A stretch of 8,281 bases of DNA, taken from positions 1 to 8,281 of the forward strand of contig CAYLZO010000231.1 in NCBI GenBank assembly GCA_964387775.1. The letters run 5' to 3'. Source of the stretch: CAYLZO01 sp964387775. GTDB taxonomy: Bacteria; Chloroflexota; Anaerolineae; JAAYZQ01. The notes under the pieces were generated by a model. The model saw nothing but the letters and a program-made list of their open reading frames with translations. It searched no databases and was not told the origin of the DNA. The position numbers and the translations under genes were made by a program. Positions 1 through 5,894 of this stretch are shown piece by piece (positions within the stretch are counted from its first letter, which is position 1; each line of letters begins with the position of its first letter).

Positions 1-63
1 CGTCTGATCGCTGGTATGCTCTTGCTGCGGAGCGGATGGCGGCAGGTCACGAATGGAGGCTGA
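1..63 (+). CDS. Possible 3' end of an upstream gene (20 residues)
   Basis: Frame 1 is open from the window edge to a TGA at 61-63 and reads RLIAGMLLLRSGWRQVTNGG. The TGA lies just before the TTG at 65 that could start the DCC-family gene, which is the close packing expected inside an operon. The fragment is too short to assign a family. It could equally be chance open sequence upstream of the next gene. Confidence 0.25.
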   Translation, partial: RLIAGMLLLRSGWRQVTNGG

Positions 64-472
64 TTTGTCCAAGACACAGGAAAAGGAGCGAGACGTCGTC
101 GTCTTTGATGGTGGCTGTGGCGTCTGCACAGCCCTAAAGAACAAGGCCGAGCGCCTCGACAGGCACGACAGGCTCAAGTTCGTCGCCTTCCAGGCCGCTG
201 ACCTGGACCAGATCGCGCCCGGCCTCACGCCCGAGATGGCCAGCCAGGCCCTCTACTTTGTGCGGCGGGATGGCGAGCGTTTCCGTGGGGCGCGGGGGGT
301 CTTTGAGGCAATGCGCCGGCTGCCAGGATTCTGGGGTGTCTTTGGCACGATCTGGTCTTTTCCGCCCCTGAGCCTGCTGGCCGAACCGTTCTACCGGCTC
401 TTTGCCCGGCATCGGGGCTCCATCTCCCAGAAGTTGGGCTTGACCCAGTGTGAACTACCGAGCAGCGATTAG
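53..472 (+). CDS. DCC-family (DUF393) thiol-disulfide oxidoreductase-like protein
   Basis: A 139-residue protein of the DCC / DUF393 family (PF04134), small proteins thought to be thiol-disulfide redox enzymes. The signature is visible near the N terminus: VVVFDGGCGVC at about residues 15-25, giving the DGxCxxC motif with Cys22 and Cys25. A basic stretch (KNKAERLDRHDRLKF) and the conserved block ending SLLAEPFYRLFARHR (about residues 107-121) follow, as is usual in the family. Length is normal and there is no signal peptide. Two starts are possible. ATG 53 has only a weak ribosome site. TTG 65 has GGAGG five bases upstream and lies just after the TGA that ends the preceding frame, so the true protein may be four residues shorter. 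Its stop (TAG, 470-472) overlaps the stop of the convergent retropepsin-like gene. Physiological substrate unknown. Confidence 0.85.
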   Translation: MEADLSKTQEKERDVVVFDGGCGVCTALKNKAERLDRHDRLKFVAFQAADLDQIAPGLTPEMASQALYFVRRDGERFRGARGVFEAMRRLPGFWGVFGTIWSFPPLSLLAEPFYRLFARHRGSISQKLGLTQCELPSSD

Positions 473-738
473 GCCGGTGGCTCAACCCGCAAGTCAAAGG
501 TCAACTCAGGGTCGTTCAGGCGGGCATAGAAGTGGTTGAGCACGTCGCGGCCCAAGAGGATGTAGCTTTCGGGGTGCAGGCGCAAGGCATGTGTCACCGT
601 GATCGGTATTGCCGAAACATCTGCCCCAGTATCCAGCTTGGCCCGTACCTGCCGTGCCATGTCGCGATGTAGTGGCGGATAGATCAAAACACCAAGAAAT
701 GGAGCTGGGGGATTAAGCGCGCGATCGTAGCGCCACAT
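469..738 (-). CDS. Retropepsin-like (clan AA) aspartic protease, internally shortened
   Basis: An 89-residue protein with two hallmarks of bacterial retropepsin-like proteases. One is the catalytic strand AKLDTGADVSAIP (about residues 33-45), with the DTGA motif. The other is YILLGRDVLNHF (about residues 59-70), which matches the hydrophobic-Gly-Arg-Asp-hydrophobic helix near the C terminus, followed by a short strand LTFDL. As I recall the family, members are about 110-130 residues, with a flap and several strands between these motifs. Here only about 14 residues separate them, so the middle of the fold appears to be missing. The reading frame is intact, so this may be a recent in-frame deletion or a minimal variant, and activity is doubtful. 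The start ATG (738-736) shares its A with the TGA of the DUF5678 gene upstream (TGATG), implying translational coupling. The stop overlaps the DCC gene's stop. Confidence 0.65.
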   Translation of the reverse strand: MWRYDRALNPPAPFLGVLIYPPLHRDMARQVRAKLDTGADVSAIPITVTHALRLHPESYILLGRDVLNHFYARLNDPELTFDLRVEPPA

Positions 739-1166
739 CAGCGTATCACACGAAAACAGGGAAATTTACGAACACGAGGATGCTCTTCGACTCTCTGGAC
801 GTATATAACCACATCGCCCAGGCGCTGGTGTACTCGTTCTGAGACTTCGACCTTGGAGTCCCCCACCTCCACGACTTTTCCTCCGTGGATGGCGACCACG
901 CGGCCTCGATATTGCTCCAGTAGTTGAGGCAGAAGGCGCTGAAAGGCCGCAGCCTCGCGCTCAAATTGCTCGCTTGCGGGCTGCAAGACTTCGCGCTGCT
1001 GCTGCCGCTCCCGCCAGGCGCGGAAAGCCTCGTATTCATCGGGTGGCACCAGCACGCCGAGCGTCTCCTCGCCGTGGACCACGCGGACCGGCCCCTCGTC
1101 CAGCGCTGCCTCGTCCACGGTCACCTTGTACGGCGCTTGAGTCTCCTTCACGGCCACGGTTTTCAC
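738..1166 (-). CDS. DUF5678-domain protein with an antitoxin-like N-terminal segment
   Basis: A 142-residue protein of unknown function. Residues about 67-138 fit the DUF5678 pattern: FEREAAAFQRLLPQLLEQY, then RGRVVAIHGGKVVEVGD, a helix around residues 104-116, and a final strand VVIYVQRV. The N-terminal 50 residues (VTVDEAALDEGPVRVVHGEE, then LGVLVPPDEYEAFRAW) resemble the short strand-plus-helix segment of Phd-type antitoxins. That resemblance is weak and is inference only. The gene starts with GTG and has GGGGAG eight bases upstream. It begins 20 bases after the sdhB stop on the same strand and is coupled to the retropepsin-like gene by a TGATG overlap, so all three may share a transcript. 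I recall DUF5678 genes lying next to retropepsin-like genes in other Chloroflexota and Cyanobacteria, which suggests a working pair. No toxin gene is recognisable nearby. Confidence 0.75.
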   Translation of the reverse strand: MKTVAVKETQAPYKVTVDEAALDEGPVRVVHGEETLGVLVPPDEYEAFRAWRERQQQREVLQPASEQFEREAAAFQRLLPQLLEQYRGRVVAIHGGKVVEVGDSKVEVSERVHQRLGDVVIYVQRVEEHPRVRKFPCFRVIR

Positions 1167-1186
1167 GGCCTCTACTCCCCTACGAC

Positions 1187-1888
1187 CTACACCATCCGAT
1201 TGAACAGCAACAGTTTTTTGACCTCGCCGATGGCCTGGGTGACCTTGATGTCGCGGGGGCAGGCGCCGGTGCAGTTAAAGATGGTCCGGCAGCGCCATAC
1301 GCCGTCACGGTCGTTGAGCACCTCCAGCCGCTCGTTGGCCCCCTGGTCGCGACTGTCGAAAATGAAGCGGTGGGCCTGGACGATGGCCGCCGGGCCGACA
1401 AAGTCGGGATTGCCCCAGTAGGACGGGCAAGCGCTGGTGCACGCCGCGCAGAGGATGCACTTGGTCGTGTCGTCGTAACGCTCCCGCTCGGCCCGGCTCT
1501 GGTAGCACTCGGTGGGCGGCGGTGGATCGTAGTTGATAAAGTAGGGCTTGATGGAGCGATACTTTTCCATAAAGGGCTCCATGTCCACCACCAAGTCCTT
1601 GACGATGGCAAAGCCGCGCAGCGGCTCGACCGTCACGGGGTCGCCCAGGTCCCTCATGAGCAGCTTGCAGGCCAGGCGGTTGACGTTGTTGACCGTCATC
1701 GCGTCGGAGCCGCAGATGCCGTGGGCGCAGGAGCGGCGAAAGGCCAGCGTGCCGTCCTGGTACCATTTGACCTGGTGCAGGGCATCGAGCAACCGGTCGG
1801 CCGGCTCGACCTCGACCGGGAATTCCTGCCAACGGGGCTTGGCGTCCGTCTCCGGGTTGAATCGCTGAATTTTGAGCGTCACTTGCAT
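1187..1888 (-). CDS. sdhB: Succinate dehydrogenase iron-sulfur subunit
   Basis: A 233-residue electron-transfer subunit of complex II, carrying electrons from the FAD of SdhA to quinone at the membrane. All three cluster sites are visible. The [2Fe-2S] site is Cys54, Cys59, Asp62 and Cys74 (SCAHGICGSD then LACK), with the Asp ligand seen in E. coli SdhB. The [4Fe-4S] site is Cys144, Cys147, Cys150 (CILCAAC) and Cys210. The [3Fe-4S] site is Cys154, Cys200 and Cys206. The CPSYWGNP segment sits where the E. coli protein lines the quinone pocket with Trp. I chose ATG 1888 because the protein starts with the usual MQVTLKIQRFNPETD and has GAGGG upstream. The frame stays open to 1957, but that part only reads the repeat-rich spacer. 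It is last in the sdhCDAB order, 84 bases after sdhA. Confidence 0.97.
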   Translation of the reverse strand: MQVTLKIQRFNPETDAKPRWQEFPVEVEPADRLLDALHQVKWYQDGTLAFRRSCAHGICGSDAMTVNNVNRLACKLLMRDLGDPVTVEPLRGFAIVKDLVVDMEPFMEKYRSIKPYFINYDPPPPTECYQSRAERERYDDTTKCILCAACTSACPSYWGNPDFVGPAAIVQAHRFIFDSRDQGANERLEVLNDRDGVWRCRTIFNCTGACPRDIKVTQAIGEVKKLLLFNRMV

Positions 1889-1904
1889 GGGTCGTTCCCT
1901 CGTT

Positions 1905-1972
1905 CGTAATTCGTGATGCGTGATGCGTGATGCGTGACGGACACACCCACGCATCACGCATCACGCATCACG
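1905..1972. repeat. Perfect 25-bp inverted repeat built from 7-nt tandem units, between sdhA and sdhB
   Basis: The left arm at 1912-1936 consists of the 7-mer cgtgatg three times plus cgtg. The right arm at 1948-1972 is its exact reverse complement. An 11-base loop (acggacacacc) separates them, and a variant unit, cgtaatt, precedes the left arm at 1905-1911. In the sdh transcript this gives a 25-bp stem beginning one base past the sdhA stop codon and ending about 24 bases before the sdhB start. No T-run follows, so it is not a normal intrinsic terminator. It may stabilise the upstream mRNA, tune SdhA:SdhB output, or be a dispersed intergenic repeat. Confidence 0.9.
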
Positions 1973-3697
1973 TCAATAAGTCCTCGGCTTGGGCTCAAAG
2001 CGCGTAATCGTCACCGGTTTGTATTTCAGCTCGACGCCGCGCTCGGTGCGGTAGGCCAGCGTGTGCTTGAGCCATTCGTCGTCGTCCCGCTCGGGATAAT
2101 CCTCTCGCGAGTGGGCGCCCCGGCTCTCCTTGCGGGCCAGGGCGCTGGCAGCCGTGACCTCGGCCAGGTCCAGCAGGTAGCCCAGCTCGATGGCCTCCAA
2201 CAGCTCGGTGTTGAACGTCGCGCCCGTGTCGTCAACGCGGACGTGGCGGTAGCGCTCCTGCAACTCGTGGACCTTGTCCAGGGCCGCCTGCATCTGATCC
2301 TCGACGCGGAAAACGCCGACGTTGTCCATCATGACCTCTTGCATCTCCCGACGGATGTCGGCGGCCCGTTCCTCGCCCCTGCCATCGAGCAGGCGATCTA
2401 CCTCGTCACAGGCTTCACACTCGGGCTCCTTGGGCAGAGACACAAAGTCGTGTTCTTGAATGTAGCGGGCCATGTGGCGCCCCGCCCGCCGGCCAAAGAC
2501 GACCAGGTCCACCAGCGAGTTGGTGCCCAGGCGGTTGGCGCCGTGGACCGAGACGCAGGCGCACTCGCCGGCGGCGTAAAAGCCGGGCAGGGGGGTGTTG
2601 GCCTCGTCGACGACGACGCGGCCGTCCAGGTCGGTGGGGATGCCGCCCATGGCATAGTGGGCCGTGGGCTGGACCGGCATCGGATCGACGGCGGGGTCGA
2701 TGCCCAGGTAGGTGCGGGTAAAGTCGGCGATGTCGGGCAGCTTGCTCTCCACGACCTCGCGGCCCAGGCGGCTGGCGTCGAGGTGGACGTAATCCTTGCC
2801 GTCGATGCCCCGGCCCTCGCGCACCTCCAGGTAGATGGCCCGCGAGACGATATCGCGGGGCGCCAGGTCGAGGAGCGTCGGTGAGTATTCTTCCATGAAG
2901 CGCTCGCCCTCGTCATTGAGCAGGACGCCGCCCTCGCCGCGCACCGCCTCGGTGATGAGGATGCCCATGCCCCGGATGCCGGTGGGATGGAACTGGAAGA
3001 ACTCCATGTCCTCCAGCGGCACGCCGCGCCGCAGGGCAATGGCCGGGCCGTCGCCGGTGAGGGCGTGGGCGTTGGACGTGATCTTGAACATGCGGCCCAT
3101 GCCGCCGGTGGCAAAGAGCACGGCCTTGGCGCGGAAGGTGTGGACCTCGCCGGTGAGGACCGGGTAGGCGGTCACGCCGCAGGCCACGCCGTCCTCGATC
3201 AGCAGGTCAAGGACGTGGTACTCGTCAAAAAACTGGACGTGGTGGCGCACGCATTGCTGGTAAAGGGTCTGGAGGATCATGTGGCCCGTGCGGTCGGCGG
3301 CGTAGCAGGAGCGGCGCACTGCGCCTTCGCCAAAGTGGTGGGTGTGGCCGCCAAAGGGCCGCTGGGCGATCTTGCCGTCGGGGGTGCGGTCGAAGGGCAG
3401 GCCCCAGTGCTCCAGCTCATAGACCGTCTCGACGGCCTCGCGGGCCAGCATCTCGGCGGCGTCCTGATCGGCCAGGTAGTCACCGCCCTTGACCGTATCG
3501 TACATGTGCCATTCCCACTTGTCCTCTTCGACGTTGCCCAGTGCCGCGCCAATGCCCCCCTGGGCCGTGCCGGTGTGCGAGCGGGTGGGATAGAGCTTGC
3601 TGAGCACGGCCACGCTGCCGGCCCGTCCCAGTTCGAGGGCGGCTCGCAATCCGGCGCCTCCCGCCCCAACGATGATTGCATCAAAAGAGTGGTACAT
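1973..3697 (-). CDS. sdhA: Succinate dehydrogenase flavoprotein subunit
   Basis: A 574-residue catalytic subunit that oxidises succinate to fumarate using covalently bound FAD, on the cytoplasmic face of the membrane. An N-terminal Rossmann motif (VGAGGAGLRAAL, about residues 10-21) is followed by TRSHTGTAQGGIGAALGN, in which His41 is the expected covalent FAD attachment site. Active-site residues match E. coli SdhA: His237 in FHPTG, Arg253 in AVRGEGG, His347 in AHYAMGG and Arg389 in GANRLGTNSLVDL. The C-terminal helical region ends RFEPKPRTY. I chose ATG 3697 because MYHSFDAIIVGAGG is the normal N terminus and GGAGG lies nine bases upstream. The 90 extra codons open to 3967 are low-complexity sequence reading through sdhD in another frame. 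Length is normal. It ends in TGA, showing that TGA acts as a stop codon in this genome. Confidence 0.98.
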   Translation of the reverse strand: MYHSFDAIIVGAGGAGLRAALELGRAGSVAVLSKLYPTRSHTGTAQGGIGAALGNVEEDKWEWHMYDTVKGGDYLADQDAAEMLAREAVETVYELEHWGLPFDRTPDGKIAQRPFGGHTHHFGEGAVRRSCYAADRTGHMILQTLYQQCVRHHVQFFDEYHVLDLLIEDGVACGVTAYPVLTGEVHTFRAKAVLFATGGMGRMFKITSNAHALTGDGPAIALRRGVPLEDMEFFQFHPTGIRGMGILITEAVRGEGGVLLNDEGERFMEEYSPTLLDLAPRDIVSRAIYLEVREGRGIDGKDYVHLDASRLGREVVESKLPDIADFTRTYLGIDPAVDPMPVQPTAHYAMGGIPTDLDGRVVVDEANTPLPGFYAAGECACVSVHGANRLGTNSLVDLVVFGRRAGRHMARYIQEHDFVSLPKEPECEACDEVDRLLDGRGEERAADIRREMQEVMMDNVGVFRVEDQMQAALDKVHELQERYRHVRVDDTGATFNTELLEAIELGYLLDLAEVTAASALARKESRGAHSREDYPERDDDEWLKHTLAYRTERGVELKYKPVTITRFEPKPRTY

Positions 3698-3737
3698 ACT
3701 GCCTAGCCTCCGCGAGACCCAACTTGGATACCGGGTT

Positions 3738-4121
3738 CTAAATATCCTGCAACTCGAACGTAAAGATGACGTAGGCGCCGAGGACGATGAGGACGAAGGT
3801 GATGACGTACAGGATCGACTTGGCGAACACCCGCCAGCCCTGGGGCCGGATATAGTCGTCGAGGATGATGCGCATACCGTTGGCACCGTGGAGCCAGCCA
3901 AAAACCAGAAGAAAGAGGTCAAAGAGGCGCCAGCCGGGCGACTGCCAACGCTGGGCGATGACCCCAAAGGTAATGGCGTCTACCCCCAGGACAATGTGCA
4001 TGTAGACCAGGTGAAAGAGGGCCAGCACAAAGAGGACGACGGCCGAAATCCGCATAAAGAACCAACTGTAGAGTTCCAGGTTGCTGGCCGGACGGGGCCG
4101 GGCCGGGCTTCTCGCTTGCAT
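3738..4121 (-). CDS. sdhD: Succinate dehydrogenase membrane anchor subunit D
   Basis: A 127-residue hydrophobic anchor of complex II. Three membrane segments are visible at about residues 22-46, 65-85 and 98-121. Histidines suited to heme b or the quinone site are His37 and His42 in the first segment and His78 in WLHGANGMRIILDDY, the signature of this SdhD type. With SdhC it holds SdhA and SdhB at the membrane and forms the quinone-reducing site. ATG 4121 is chosen because it gives a family-like start and has GAGAGGAG about eight bases upstream; the frame open further upstream overlaps sdhC and is not needed. It lies 19 bases after sdhC and 40 bases before sdhA. Assigning D rather than C rests on gene order and the HGANGMR-DDY motif. 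Confidence 0.93.
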   Translation of the reverse strand: MQARSPARPRPASNLELYSWFFMRISAVVLFVLALFHLVYMHIVLGVDAITFGVIAQRWQSPGWRLFDLFLLVFGWLHGANGMRIILDDYIRPQGWRVFAKSILYVITFVLIVLGAYVIFTFELQDI

Positions 4122-4140
4122 GATGCAGTCTCCTCTCGAG

Positions 4141-4530
4141 TTAGCCGAACATCGTGAACAACATATAGACGGCCGATGGGACGTAGGCCAGGGTAAAGAT
4201 GACCATCTGAATCCGCCACAGCCGGGCCTGACGTTGACCCATGTCGGGCCAGAAATCAATGGTCACGATGCGGATGCCGTTCAGCGCGTGGTAGAGCACG
4301 CCCAGGTAGAGCCCAAAGACGATCAGCAGTTTAAAGATGAATTTGTGATAGATAAAGAGCAGGGCCTCAAAAACCTCCGGCCCGAAGGACATGAGAAAGA
4401 TGTCAAAAATGTGCAGGGCGAGAAAAAGGAAAACGCCGATCCCCGTGACCCGGTGGAGCAGCCAGGCGATGTGGCCCTCCCGTCCCCGGTAGGTGACGGC
4501 GCGAAAAATGTCGCTGACAAGCGTAGCCAT
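4141..4530 (-). CDS. sdhC: Succinate dehydrogenase cytochrome b556 subunit
   Basis: A 129-residue membrane anchor with three hydrophobic segments at about residues 25-48, 62-88 and 105-127. The family signature WLLHRVTGIG (residues 23-32) corresponds to the quinone-binding SxxHRxSG region. His81 in LYHALNGIRIVTIDF is the expected axial ligand of heme b, and His40 is a second candidate. It is the first gene of the operon and has a very strong ribosome site, AAGGAGG at 4547-4541, ten bases before the ATG. It lies about 127 bases downstream of the predicted transcription start, behind a leader with a strong hairpin. Confidence 0.95.
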   Translation of the reverse strand: MATLVSDIFRAVTYRGREGHIAWLLHRVTGIGVFLFLALHIFDIFLMSFGPEVFEALLFIYHKFIFKLLIVFGLYLGVLYHALNGIRIVTIDFWPDMGQRQARLWRIQMVIFTLAYVPSAVYMLFTMFG

Positions 4531-4563
4531 AGGCCGTTAACCTCCTTGTCCCTTCAAAGTTCT

Positions 4564-4591
4564 GGCGCGTGGCGCGTGGGTGGTGGCTGGC
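4564..4591. repeat. Short degenerate 7-nt tandem repeat in the sdh leader
   Basis: The stretch reads ggcgcgt, ggcgcgt, gggtggt, ggctggc: two exact 7-mers followed by two related ones. It lies between the leader hairpin and the sdhC ribosome site. The 7-nt period is the same as in the sdhA-sdhB spacer, although the unit differs. Only two copies are exact, so this could be coincidence. Confidence 0.5.
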
Positions 4592-4592
4592 T

Positions 4593-4635
4593 GGCAAGGG
4601 ACGACGTAGAGGACTCCCCCACGTCGTCCCTTGCC
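4593..4635 (-). promoter_or_regulatory. 15-bp leader hairpin upstream of sdhC
   Basis: The arm ggcaagggacgacgt (4593-4607) is exactly complementary to acgtcgtcccttgcc (4621-4635), with a 13-base loop. If transcription of sdhCDAB starts near 4657, this hairpin forms about 22-64 bases into the 5' untranslated leader. The loop of the - strand transcript contains GGGGGAG. There is no U-run, so it does not look like an intrinsic terminator. Possible roles are transcript stability, a protein-binding site, or a two-fold DNA operator. Confidence 0.6.
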
Positions 4636-4663
4636 GCGTTGCCACGATCAAAGCGTGGACGAA

Positions 4664-4692
4664 ATTATACAACAGCGACAGTCAGAAGTCAA
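4664..4692 (-). promoter_or_regulatory. Predicted sigma70-type promoter of the sdhCDAB operon
   Basis: On the - strand, TTGACT (4692-4687) is followed after exactly 17 bases by TATAAT (4669-4664), a perfect -10 element and a -35 element with one mismatch. Transcription would start near 4657, about 127 bases before the sdhC ATG. This is one of the few AT-rich places in a high-GC region, which strengthens the call. It has not been tested experimentally. Confidence 0.7.
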
Positions 4693-4715
4693 ATTGGAGC
4701 GCATTGGCCCAATTT
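4691..4715. promoter_or_regulatory. Possible operator: inverted repeat between divergent promoters
   Basis: The sequence aaattgg at 4691-4697 is repeated in inverted form as ccaattt at 4709-4715, with 11 bases between. Within it lies attggcccaat (4703-4713), a 5-1-5 palindrome. The element overlaps the first bases of the sdh -35 box and lies 28 bases from the -35 box of the opposite promoter, a suitable place for a shared regulator. A second small palindrome, ggcgcagcgcc, is at 4731-4741. Function is inferred from symmetry and position only. Confidence 0.35.
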
Positions 4716-4743
4716 AGTCTTACCAGTCGTGGCGCAGCGCCCC

Positions 4744-4772
4744 TTGCCTTTCCTGCCGATCTGTGCCATAAT
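4744..4772 (+). promoter_or_regulatory. Predicted sigma70-type promoter for the SpoIID-like gene unit
   Basis: TTGCCT (4744-4749), then 17 bases, then CATAAT (4767-4772). Each box has one or two mismatches to consensus. The start of transcription would fall near 4779, giving a leader of only about 15 bases that still contains the GAGGGAGG ribosome site. It is back to back with the sdh promoter. Confidence 0.5.
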
Positions 4773-4793
4773 AAAGCCCGAGGGAGGACGGAC

Positions 4794-5894
4794 ATGCCAA
4801 ACCAAGACCTGAGGATTCCTGACATTCTGCGCGTCCAACTGGCCGACGGCCACGTCGAGGAGATGCTGCTGGACGAATACCTGAAGGGCGTCGTGCCCAC
4901 CGAGATGGGCCTGGCCAAGCCGCTGGAAGCCCTCAGGGCCCAGGCCATCGCCGCCCGCTCCTTTGCCGTCACCACCCGGCGGCACGCCAAGGACGGCTTT
5001 GACCTGTGCACGACCGCTCACTGCCAGGTCTACAAGCCCCAGAACCGCTACGAGACCTCCGATGAGGCTGTGGACCAGACCTCGGGCTGGATCGTGACCT
5101 ATCAGGGCCGCATCGTCGCCACCCACTTTTTCGCCCACTGCGACGGCCACACGCGGGACAGTGCCGAGGTCTGGTCGGGACAGGTGGCCTACTATCGCAG
5201 CGTGCCCTGCATCTGCGGCTACGACCGGCTCTGGGGCCACGGCGTGGGCATGTGCCAGCGGGGCGCGGCAGCCATGGCCGAAACCGGCGCCTCCGCCGCC
5301 GAGATCCTCACCCACTACTACACCGGCGTCGAGGTCGCCCAGGCCGAGATCGTGCCCCGCTACGAGATGGCGGACAGCCTCATCTTTGGCCAGGTGACGG
5401 ACGGCCAGGGCGTGGGCCACGGCGGCGAACGCCTCGTGTTGGAAAGGCTTGGGGAGGATGACCTCCGGCGCAAGAAAGGCACGACCAACGATGGCCGCTT
5501 TTGGTTCAGCAAACTCCCCGCCGGCCGATGGGAACTCTCCGTCCGGGGCAAGCCGGTCCGCTACGGGGACCTGTTCACCGACGGCCGTAGCAGCGTCGAG
5601 CTCCGCGTGGTCGTGCCCGACGAGCCGGGGCTGACGGCCCGCGTCACGCCCGGCGCCCGGCCGCGCACGCTCAGCGCCACACTGGGCCTGGATGGGGTGC
5701 CCGTGACGGTCACCGACCCCGGGGGCAACGAACGGATCGTCCTCAGCGGCTCGGAGCCGGAGCAGCAGCCCGGTGGCTTCTCGGTGCCGGTCTCGGCTGC
5801 CGGCACCTACACCCTGGACCTGCTCGGCCAGCAGTTCGACGTCGAGGTCGGCGACGGCGGCGCCCAAGTCCGATTCGACCCCGAGCCTGTATGA
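4794..5894 (+). CDS. SpoIID/LytB-domain protein with C-terminal beta-rich regions, no signal peptide
   Basis: A 366-residue protein. Residues about 10-185 are a SpoIID/LytB domain, the fold of the SpoIID peptidoglycan lytic transglycosylase. Visible motifs are DEYLKGVVPTEMG (27-39), with Glu37 in the position of the SpoIID catalytic Glu; EALRAQAIAARSFAV (45-59); LCTTAHCQVY (71-80), with Cys72 and Cys77 of the family's Cys-containing loop; and GHGVGMCQRGAAAMA (148-162). After about residue 195 a CnaB-like or carboxypeptidase-regulatory-like beta segment follows (FGQVTDGQG to GRWELSV), then a further beta-rich tail. No signal peptide or membrane segment is visible from ATG 4794, which has GAGGGAGG nearby; the open frame back to 4569 does not add one. 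Such domains normally act on the cell wall, so the export route is unclear. It overlaps the next gene by ATGA. Confidence 0.88.
   Translation: MPNQDLRIPDILRVQLADGHVEEMLLDEYLKGVVPTEMGLAKPLEALRAQAIAARSFAVTTRRHAKDGFDLCTTAHCQVYKPQNRYETSDEAVDQTSGWIVTYQGRIVATHFFAHCDGHTRDSAEVWSGQVAYYRSVPCICGYDRLWGHGVGMCQRGAAAMAETGASAAEILTHYYTGVEVAQAEIVPRYEMADSLIFGQVTDGQGVGHGGERLVLERLGEDDLRRKKGTTNDGRFWFSKLPAGRWELSVRGKPVRYGDLFTDGRSSVELRVVVPDEPGLTARVTPGARPRTLSATLGLDGVPVTVTDPGGNERIVLSGSEPEQQPGGFSVPVSAAGTYTLDLLGQQFDVEVGDGGAQVRFDPEPV

Noticed and set aside
974..1909. Long + strand frame opposite sdhB and the DUF5678 gene
   Set aside because: Shadow of high-GC coding sequence on the other strand. No recognisable domain, while the - strand carries clear Fe-S motifs.
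1905..1972. CRISPR array or intrinsic terminator at the sdhA-sdhB spacer
   Set aside because: The units are 7-mers without spacers, and no T-run follows the stem on the transcribed strand. sdhB, with its own ribosome site, follows directly.
1934..2884. Long + strand frame opposite sdhA
   Set aside because: Antisense shadow of sdhA, with Val/Gly/Asp/His-rich composition typical of reverse-strand high-GC codons.
3698..3967. 90-codon N-terminal extension of sdhA
   Set aside because: It reads Ser-rich low-complexity sequence out of frame through sdhD. The normal SdhA start with a good ribosome site is at 3697.
4593..4635. Intrinsic terminator between the divergent units
   Set aside because: No U-run on either side, and both flanking genes are transcribed away from each other, so no transcript needs to end there.
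4569..4793. Upstream extension of the SpoIID-like gene from GTG 4569
   Set aside because: It crosses the 7-nt repeats, the hairpin and both predicted promoters and adds no signal peptide. ATG 4794 has GAGGGAGG nearby.
4689..5867. 392-residue - strand frame opposite the SpoIID-like gene
   Set aside because: Antisense shadow. The + strand has clear SpoIID motifs and the - strand none.
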